From: Actinoplanes liguriensis
Lineage (GTDB): Bacteria; Actinomycetota; Actinomycetes; Mycobacteriales; Micromonosporaceae
Assembly: GCA_000715855.1 (NCBI GenBank)
Contig: KL571246.1
Span: 21,969-32,495, forward strand
Direction: 5' to 3'
Length of the DNA: 10,527 nucleotides
Shown: piece after piece, positions 5,753 to 10,527 of the stretch
How the letters are laid out: every line of letters starts with the position of its first letter
Position numbering within the stretch: the stretch's first letter is position 1
Made by a program: the position numbers and the translations under genes
The notes under the pieces: model-generated
Told to the model about the DNA's origin: nothing
Seen by the model: only the letters and a program-made list of their open reading frames with translations
The model's database searches: none

Positions 5753-6480
5753 AGGCGACAGGCAGAGAAAAGGGCACGGATCAAAGTCAAGTTCCTTTGC
5801 GCGTACGACACGATCCCCGCCCGCACCCCTTTGAGCGGAAGCCGGCCCGTCGCGATGTCGTGCGCGAAGTGGTGGAAAGCGTCCACCACGGGCAGGAATC
5901 GCAGGTCCTCGAGGTCGTCCACGCTGAGCACGGTCTCGGCCCGAGCCGCCTGCTCGAAAATCCGGACCACTCCCCGCCATGACCGGTATCGCGCCTGGAC
6001 CAGCTCGCCGCGCCGGTTCAGCCCGAGCACCGCGATGGTCTCCGCGCCACGCGGCGTGAGATCGATGAACTCACCGGTCGAGGCCAGCGTCATGTGGTCG
6101 GCTGCGTCGTCGCTCGCGGGGTCCAGCAGGAGCGGTCTGCCGGCCGGATCCAGCGGGAACACCTCCTGCTTCGCCTGCTGGTTGCAGTATGAGCAGGCCA
6201 AGAGATGGTTGTGCCAGTCGAAGGTCCGCAGCGGATCCCGTTTGATCGGCTCGTAGTGGTCGACGTCCGTGCCCCGGCTCTCGTGGCAGTACATGCAGAA
6301 GGCCGGTCGGATGCAGGCCGTGCTCAGGTGCCGTTTCAAGCCGCGCCGGGTCGATCCGGCGGACGTCCAGGCTTTCCGTGCGTCGCCATACCGGTCGGTG
6401 CTGCTCCGGAGCTGGGCGGTCCGGGCGGCGAGGGTGGCCGACAGCTCGGCCGGAAGTGGCTGCCGGGCGAAGGGGATCAC
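5749..6480 (-). CDS. HNH endonuclease with zinc ribbon, PtuB-like (Septu system)
   Basis: A 243-residue nuclease. Two zinc-binding pairs, CMYC (Cys62/Cys65) and CSYC (Cys96/Cys99), bracket the HNH core: GTDVDHYEPIKR supplies Asp74/His75, and WHNHLLAC supplies Asn91 with neighbouring histidines. This resembles PtuB and the HNH partners of retron and Septu systems (CxxC, hIDHy.P, W.NLl.sC..C, then a lysine-rich helix). The C-terminal part (about 130-243) is helical and not recognised. The GTG at 6480 overlaps the upstream ATPase stop by GTGA, with GGTGGGGA just before it. The open frame farther upstream is shadow. The tight pairing with an OLD/AAA ATPase supports a defence role, with DNA cleavage triggered by or controlled through the ATPase. 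The family call is good; the Septu label is inference. Confidence 0.85.
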   Translation of the reverse strand: MIPFARQPLPAELSATLAARTAQLRSSTDRYGDARKAWTSAGSTRRGLKRHLSTACIRPAFCMYCHESRGTDVDHYEPIKRDPLRTFDWHNHLLACSYCNQQAKQEVFPLDPAGRPLLLDPASDDAADHMTLASTGEFIDLTPRGAETIAVLGLNRRGELVQARYRSWRGVVRIFEQAARAETVLSVDDLEDLRFLPVVDAFHHFAHDIATGRLPLKGVRAGIVSYAQRNLTLIRALFSACRL

Positions 6481-7805
6481 GCGTCCCCACCGAGGATGTC
6501 GCGGGCCCGGCTGCTGGGAGAGGGCGACAACTCCTCGGTGAGGTCGGTGAGCCGCTCCATGTCGTCCGGCCGGGCATCGCCACGGATCGCGAGTCGTTCG
6601 AGGCGGGTCAGTTCGGCCCGAAGCTCGTCGACCCGCTGTGAGTAGGGCGATTCGAGACCGAACAATTCCGTCAGTACGGCGTCGTCCGCGCTGCCGTTGA
6701 CCACTCGCCGATAGAGCTCGTCCGGAACGACCCGGGGCGCGAAGTCGTCGTTCGGCCCGGGGAGCTGGATGAGGCCGCCGGGGGAGGCGCTCTGGCAGAT
6801 GTAAGGGCTGTGCGTGGTCACGATGAACTGAATGTTCGGGAAGTGTTCCCGCAGCCACGGCCCGATCCGCTTCTGCCAGGAGACGTGCAGATGAGCGTCG
6901 ATTTCGTCGATCAGGACAACCCCGGAGCAATCGATTCGTGGGCTGCCGTCCTCTGCCCACGGAATCGAACCGTTGTAGCAGGCATCGATCTGCCGGACGA
7001 CATCAGTGATCAGGGCTGTGACGCTGCGGTAACCATCACTCAGTTCCTCGATCTGGATCGGCTCGTCGCCGGGCCGGCCCATCCAGAGCCCGTCCGGGTC
7101 AACCCGATGCGCCGCGTATCCGTCAGGAAAGAGGCCGTGATTGAGGAGAGAGGTGAAGCGCCGTTCCAACTCGGCGTAGCGCGATTGCCCCGACCGTGCC
7201 CGGTAGTTGGCCTGCTGCAGCCAGGGAACGGTCTCGGCGAGCGAGGCTTCCTCCCGGAACAGGGTGGCGAACCGTGCAATGGTCCAGTCTCCGGCCACCA
7301 AGCGTGCGACTTCACCGCTGGTCCCCGCGAGTCGGCGGAATGGTCCGTATCCGGCGGAGAACCACCCTCGGGGATGAGGTGTCCAAAGCGAGTGCTCGGC
7401 GGTGGGTATGTTGGGATTGCGCTCACCGAACGAATCCGACCAGTCAATATGTGGCCGGGCGTATGCCCCTTCAGCTCGTTCCCACCTCAGCCGTGCATCG
7501 AAGCGACGTGTTGTCTTGTCGAACTCATCACCCGTCGGCTGGACATCGCCATGGACCGCTGCGATCGAAGCGCCGTGCGACACCCAATCCCGTACACCTT
7601 CGGTCAGATTGGCGCTGACCACGGGACCGGCCAGAACCGTCGCCGCGGCGCGAAGGAGAGTCGTTTTACCCGAGCCGTTCCGTCCTGCGATCACAATGAA
7701 GCCCGGATGACGAGCGCCGACACCACCCGGCGCGGCGAGTTCGAAGGTGAGATCGACCTCTTGGAAGCCGCGCACATTACTGATACGCAGACGGTGGAGA
7801 TACAC
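6477..7805 (-). CDS. AAA/OLD-type ATPase, PtuA-like (Septu system)
   Basis: A 442-residue SMC/ABC-fold ATPase. It starts MYLHRLRISNVRGFQEVDLTF, the classic opening of AAA_15/AAA_21 proteins. Walker A is GRNGSGKTT (41-49), AGYGPFRRL sits at 151-159, the signature is ELSDGYRS (254-261), Walker B is VVLIDEIDAHLH (297-308) and the switch histidine is in FIVTTHSPYI (His332). A charged coiled segment (about 388-425) ends the protein. No TOPRIM nuclease domain is seen, so cleavage would be supplied by the partner HNH protein. The GTG at 7805 has a strong GGGAGG (7811-7816) 5 nt upstream. The gene lies 42 nt after the preceding same-strand gene. Its codons end in A or T far more often than those of neighbouring genes, which suggests transfer. 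Septu-like is the best reading; a generic AAA-HNH defence pair is the alternative. Confidence 0.88.
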   Translation of the reverse strand: MYLHRLRISNVRGFQEVDLTFELAAPGGVGARHPGFIVIAGRNGSGKTTLLRAAATVLAGPVVSANLTEGVRDWVSHGASIAAVHGDVQPTGDEFDKTTRRFDARLRWERAEGAYARPHIDWSDSFGERNPNIPTAEHSLWTPHPRGWFSAGYGPFRRLAGTSGEVARLVAGDWTIARFATLFREEASLAETVPWLQQANYRARSGQSRYAELERRFTSLLNHGLFPDGYAAHRVDPDGLWMGRPGDEPIQIEELSDGYRSVTALITDVVRQIDACYNGSIPWAEDGSPRIDCSGVVLIDEIDAHLHVSWQKRIGPWLREHFPNIQFIVTTHSPYICQSASPGGLIQLPGPNDDFAPRVVPDELYRRVVNGSADDAVLTELFGLESPYSQRVDELRAELTRLERLAIRGDARPDDMERLTDLTEELSPSPSSRARDILGGDA

Positions 7806-7810
7806 CGGTT

Positions 7811-7816
7811 CCTCCC
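7811..7816 (-). promoter_or_regulatory. Strong Shine-Dalgarno fixing the ATPase GTG start
   Basis: GGGAGG on the minus strand lies 5 nt before the GTG at 7805. It decides the start of the PtuA-like gene, and it makes efficient translation possible without coupling to the upstream gene. No promoter is evident in the 42-nt gap. Confidence 0.7.
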
Positions 7817-7847
7817 AAGACCTACCCGGGCGTCGTCTCAGGCCACC

Positions 7848-8837
7848 CTAGTCGCTCGCCACCGCCGGGGCGGGTGACGGCTCGGGGACGGCGTCGCGCA
7901 TGCGGAGGAGGCCGGTCAACGCCAGCGCGCCACCCGCGGCGATCGTCACCGCCACGCAGGCGCGTGCCAGCCAGCCCGGGCCCACGGCCGGCACCACGGC
8001 GGCCAGGAACGCGTCGGAGCTGCCGAAACCCGCGAACGCCGCCAGCACGAACCCGGACAACGCCAGGAAGAACGGCGGATGCTTCCACGCCGTGCCGAGG
8101 GCGAGCGCGCCCGTCACCAGCAGTACCCCGGACCAGCCGGCGCCGTCCAGGCCGCGCATCACCGCGTACCCGAAAACGGACAGGCCCGCGACCACCGCGA
8201 GCGGCACGACCAGGCCGGACCGGAAGCGGACCAGGGCCGTGAGGAGCAGGCCGAGCAGGGCCGTGCCCGCCCACCAGGCCCAGGTCATCGGCGGCGGCTC
8301 GTAGTCCAGCGTCCCCCGGATCTCGAACACCCGGATCTGATCGCGTAGCGGCACCGCCCACTCCCGCAGGCGATGCTCGTGATCAGGATCGGCCACCGCC
8401 TGGGGCGGCCGGGCCGTGCCCAGCCAGTGCGTCCGCTGGTCGTGCCATCGGATCGTGGTGCCGGAGGAAACTTTCTGCCAGGTCGGCGGCATGGTGACGT
8501 CGGCCGTCGCCGGGACGGGCGTGTCGCCGGCCAGCGTCTGGTTGACGTAGGTCGCGGGGGAGGAGGTGTTCTGATAGACGCCGTCGGGGCGAAGCTCCAG
8601 GTACGGCTCGCCGGAGTACCCGAGGACCTCGATCGACCGGCCGGTGTCGTTGACCAGCTCGAGCCGCGCGCCGCCCTCGACCGTGCGGACGGTGAGCCCG
8701 TCCATCGGGCTGTCGATGCCGCCGACCGTGGTCCGGTACGACGTGACGTTCGCCCCCTCGCCGCCGTGCGCGAACGCGGCCGTGGCCGGCGCGAGAACCG
8801 CACCGGCCACGACGAGCGTCACGAGGAACCGTCTCAC
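7848..8837 (-). CDS. Secreted-domain membrane protein of unknown function with mature N-terminal His
   Basis: A 329-residue protein. A signal peptide (RRFLVTLVVAGAVLAPATAAFA, 2-23) is predicted to be cut before HGGEG, leaving histidine as the first mature residue. An extracytoplasmic beta-rich domain follows (about 24-183), with GLTVRTVEGGARLELVNDTG, GYSGEPYLELRPDGVYQNTSS and RWHDQRTHWLG. Then come about five membrane helices (about 187-203, 209-227, 234-250, 254-271, 292-311) and a Pro/Ala tail. I do not recognise a named family. Similar sequences are known to me only as uncharacterised actinobacterial proteins. The exposed His and histidine-containing loops suggest metal, perhaps copper, binding, which is inference. 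The GTG at 8837 overlaps the DsbA-like stop (GTGA). It is third in the MauE-DsbA operon. Confidence 0.85.
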   Translation of the reverse strand: MRRFLVTLVVAGAVLAPATAAFAHGGEGANVTSYRTTVGGIDSPMDGLTVRTVEGGARLELVNDTGRSIEVLGYSGEPYLELRPDGVYQNTSSPATYVNQTLAGDTPVPATADVTMPPTWQKVSSGTTIRWHDQRTHWLGTARPPQAVADPDHEHRLREWAVPLRDQIRVFEIRGTLDYEPPPMTWAWWAGTALLGLLLTALVRFRSGLVVPLAVVAGLSVFGYAVMRGLDGAGWSGVLLVTGALALGTAWKHPPFFLALSGFVLAAFAGFGSSDAFLAAVVPAVGPGWLARACVAVTIAAGGALALTGLLRMRDAVPEPSPAPAVASD

Positions 8838-9583
8838 CCGGCCGCCTTCGCGATCGTCTGGGTGATCAGGTCGGTGGTCGGGACGGTGTCCTTGGGCCCG
8901 GTCAGCTTGGTTCCGTTGATCACGATCGTCGGGGTGCCGTCGAAGCCGCGCGACGAGAACGTCTCGGTCACCTTTGTCGCCCATGGCTTGTACGTACCAG
9001 CGTTGACGGCGGTAGCGAACTTGTCACTCGTCAAGCCTACCGACTTCGCCAGCTCGATGATCTTGTCGTTGCCGAGCCCGTCACTGTTCTCCTCGGGCTG
9101 GTTCGCGTAGAGCACGTCGTGGAACTCGGTGAACTTGCCCTCGTCGGCGGCGGCCGCGGCGGCCCCGGCGGCCCTGGTCGAATACTGCGTGCCGTTCGAT
9201 GCGTCGTCCAGGATCGACACCGGGTGATACCGCATGGTGATCTTCTTGTCGGTGATCAGCTGCTTGAGGGTGGCGCCGCTCTGCTTCTCGAAGTTGTTGC
9301 AGATCGGACACATGAAGTCCTCGTACACATCGACGGTGACCGGCCCGGTGCCGACCGCGAACGCGGTGCCGTCGTCGACCGCGGAGGCCGGCGTGACCAG
9401 CGCGCCGGTGGTCGCCTTGTCCTGCTCGGAGAGCGTCGTGTAGCCGACGAGACCGGCGATGACCAGCACCGCGACCACCGCCACCGACGTCCAGAGGGTG
9501 ACTTTGCGCCGCTTGTCCGCGGCCTTCTGCTGCTCGACGATCCGGCGGGCCTTCTCCGCCCGGTCCCGGTTGCCCTTGCTCAA
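8834..9583 (-). CDS. Membrane-anchored DsbA-like thioredoxin-fold protein
   Basis: A 249-residue disulfide oxidoreductase of the DsbA/thioredoxin_4 family. A short, highly charged cytosolic tail (1-27) precedes a single membrane anchor (about 28-50), and the catalytic domain is outside. The active site is EDFMCPICNNFEK with Cys92 and Cys95, and the cis-proline loop is FDGTPTIVINGTKLTG (Pro218). The helical insertion between them is normal for the family. It probably forms or isomerises disulfides in exported proteins. The start is TTG at 9583: GGGGGAG lies 5 nt upstream, the following residues SKGNRDRAEKARR fit the family's charged start, and the TTG overlaps the MauE stop (TTGA). The longer frame upstream lies over the MauE gene. 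It is the second gene of the redox operon. Confidence 0.92.
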   Translation of the reverse strand: MSKGNRDRAEKARRIVEQQKAADKRRKVTLWTSVAVVAVLVIAGLVGYTTLSEQDKATTGALVTPASAVDDGTAFAVGTGPVTVDVYEDFMCPICNNFEKQSGATLKQLITDKKITMRYHPVSILDDASNGTQYSTRAAGAAAAAADEGKFTEFHDVLYANQPEENSDGLGNDKIIELAKSVGLTSDKFATAVNAGTYKPWATKVTETFSSRGFDGTPTIVINGTKLTGPKDTVPTTDLITQTIAKAAG

Positions 9584-10071
9584 GACGACTCCCCCATCAG
9601 CGCGCCATCGATCGAGAAACGGGACCGCGGCCGCCACAGCAGGATCCCGGAGAGTGCCAGAAAACCGAGGTCACGCAGGATGTCCAAGCCATACTGCGTG
9701 TTCCGCCCGGCGCCCAGCTCGCCGCCCGAGCTGAAGCACCCGCAGTCGATGCGCAGCCCGCGCGACCAGGCCGAGACGATCCCGGCGATGAAGATCACCA
9801 GGAGCACGGCGGAGATCGTGGCGGTGAGCCGTGTCGACAGGCCGATCAGCAGCAGGACGCCGAGCGCGATCTCCAGGAACGGCTGGACCCCGCCGACGAC
9901 CTTGGCCACGTCGTAGGACATCAGGTCATACGCGTTCACCGCTCGCGCCGACGCTGCCAGGTCACCGACTTTGGTGGCGCCGGCGACCAGCCAGACGGCG
10001 GCAAGCCCTAGCCGGGCCAGCGTGGAGATCCACGGCCAGATCGCCGGCCGCGTAGTGGTTTCCATGGTCAC
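9580..10071 (-). CDS. MauE/DoxX-family redox-associated membrane protein
   Basis: A 163-residue four-helix membrane protein (about 15-34, 62-80, 84-103, 130-147). LGLAAVWLVAGATKVGDL opens the domain and RIDCGCFSSGGELG carries the conserved Cys-Gly-Cys pair (Cys110, Cys112) before the last helix, a hallmark of MauE-like proteins. MauE proteins are linked to disulfide formation in partner proteins, and this one may re-oxidise the DsbA-like protein made next in the operon (inference). A GTG at 10071 lies 7 nt after the -10 box of an ECF-type promoter and could be a leaderless start. The ATG at 10065, two codons in, has GGGG upstream and is nearly as likely. It is the first gene of the operon, and its stop overlaps the next start (TTGA). 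Confidence 0.88.
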   Translation of the reverse strand: MTMETTTRPAIWPWISTLARLGLAAVWLVAGATKVGDLAASARAVNAYDLMSYDVAKVVGGVQPFLEIALGVLLLIGLSTRLTATISAVLLVIFIAGIVSAWSRGLRIDCGCFSSGGELGAGRNTQYGLDILRDLGFLALSGILLWRPRSRFSIDGALMGESS

Positions 10072-10078
10072 GCCCCGT

Positions 10079-10107
10079 TAGACGGTGATGATCCGGCGTC
10101 AGTTCCC
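10079..10107 (-). promoter_or_regulatory. ECF sigma factor-type promoter for the MauE-DsbA operon
   Basis: On the minus strand a -35 GGGAAC (10107-10102) is separated by 17 nt from CGTCTA (10084-10079). This is the classic GGAAC/CGT architecture recognised by ECF sigma factors. It lies in the 61-nt gap between the ECF sigma gene and the MauE gene, and the expected transcription start is close to 10071. The upstream sigma factor is the obvious candidate to use it. Confidence 0.7.
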
Positions 10108-10132
10108 GATCATCGCGCTTCCCAGAGAACTC

Positions 10133-10527
10133 TCAGCTCGCCTGAGCTTTCGACACCGCGGTGATCAATTCGTCGCGGGCCCGGGCCACCCGGGAGCGAA
10201 TCGTGCCCACCGGCACATTCTCAACTTCGGCGGCTTCCGCGTACGACAATCCGAGCACCTGGGTCAGCACGAACGCGGTCCGCCGCTCGTCGCTGAGCCG
10301 GCCCAGCAGATCCGCGCTGCTCAACCGGTGTGCGGGGTCCGGCGCGGGCCCCTCCGTGGCGGCCTGCGCGGCGAGCCGGACGTCCAGCCTGCGCCGTCGT
10401 ACCACCGCGCGCAGATGATCCGCACAGGTGCGCCGCGCGATGCCGAGCAGCCACGTCCGCACGGTCGACCGCCCCTGGAACGTGTCGAGCGCCCGGAACG
10501 CACGGAGGTACGTTTCCTGGGTGAGAT
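10133..10527 (-). CDS. ECF RNA polymerase sigma factor, SigC-like (partial, N-terminus outside window)
   Basis: 130 residues of the C-terminal part are present, and the start lies beyond the right edge. The frame runs open to the edge through LTQETYLRAFRALDTFQGRS and VRTWLLGIARRTCADHLRAV, the end of sigma region 2. A linker follows (about 44-70), then region 4: LLGRLSDERRTAFVLTQVLG, LSYAEAAEVENVPVGTIRSRVARARDEL (about 73-120), the helix-turn-helix that reads the -35 element. From memory the region 4 pattern is close to Mycobacterium tuberculosis SigC, but I cannot run an alignment. A GTG at 10460-10462 is internal and not the start, because region 2 sequence continues upstream of it. No anti-sigma gene follows; the next gene is MauE-like, behind an ECF-type promoter. 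Confidence 0.92.
   Translation of the reverse strand, partial: LTQETYLRAFRALDTFQGRSTVRTWLLGIARRTCADHLRAVVRRRRLDVRLAAQAATEGPAPDPAHRLSSADLLGRLSDERRTAFVLTQVLGLSYAEAAEVENVPVGTIRSRVARARDELITAVSKAQAS

Noticed and set aside
5162..5980. N-terminal extension of the ABC ATPase to 5980
   Set aside because: The extra residues are low-complexity and overlap the divergent membrane gene and the HNH gene. The family domain begins at the ATG at 5161.
5749..7805. Retron defence system built around the ATPase-HNH pair
   Set aside because: No reverse transcriptase gene or structured non-coding RNA candidate lies beside the pair. The neighbours are a membrane protein and a redox operon.
10124..10133. AGAGAACTCT as a terminator of the sigma gene
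   Set aside because: Only a 4-bp stem with a 2-nt loop and no T-run. It overlaps the stop region and cannot be supported.

Overview
The window is very GC-rich, uses GTG and TTG starts freely, and carries typical actinobacterial gene families: a NarL-type two-component system beside an ABC exporter, an Asp23/Gls24 protein, an ECF sigma factor resembling mycobacterial SigC, and a MauE/DsbA redox pair. This suggests a filamentous or soil actinomycete, perhaps of the Micromonosporaceae. That placement is inferred from gene content and codon use only. No tRNA, rRNA, CRISPR array, insertion sequence or prophage gene was recognised.

Left part (1-1788). After an unresolved edge (1-237), two minus-strand genes overlap by 8 nt: a pyruvoyl-type S-adenosylmethionine decarboxylase homologue (speD) and then a BCP/PrxQ peroxiredoxin. 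Facing away from them is an Asp23/Gls24 envelope-stress protein on the plus strand. Its stop shares the palindrome CTAG with the stop of the next, convergent gene.

Middle (1785-5752). A four-gene minus-strand operon runs ABC ATPase, ABC-2 permease, sensor histidine kinase, LuxR-type response regulator, and its genes overlap or abut. It looks like an envelope-stress or drug/peptide export module with its own sensor. The histidine kinase is broken at 2888-2908 by a 16-base perfect match to the Tn5/Nextera mosaic end, with the start of a second, opposed mosaic end beside it. About 25 codons of kinase sequence appear to be missing and the frame shifts. This is almost certainly a library or assembly artefact, and it creates a false 576-residue kinase/regulator fusion ORF. 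A small four-helix membrane protein is divergent from the operon. It converges on the next block, again sharing a CTAG stop.

Right-centre (5749-7805). An OLD/AAA-type ATPase and a zinc-ribbon HNH nuclease overlap by GTGA. Together they look like a Septu-type (PtuA/PtuB-like) anti-phage system. The ATPase has visibly lower third-position GC than its neighbours, which suggests acquisition by transfer.

Right (7848-10527). An ECF sigma factor, truncated by the window edge, is followed by a clear ECF-type promoter (GGGAAC, 17-nt spacer, CGTCTA). The promoter drives a translationally coupled redox operon: MauE-like membrane protein, membrane-anchored DsbA-like thioredoxin-fold protein, and a secreted/membrane protein of unknown function whose predicted mature N-terminus is histidine. 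The arrangement suggests the sigma factor controls thiol/disulfide or metal handling at the cell surface. The defence pair lies only 42 nt downstream of this operon on the same strand.
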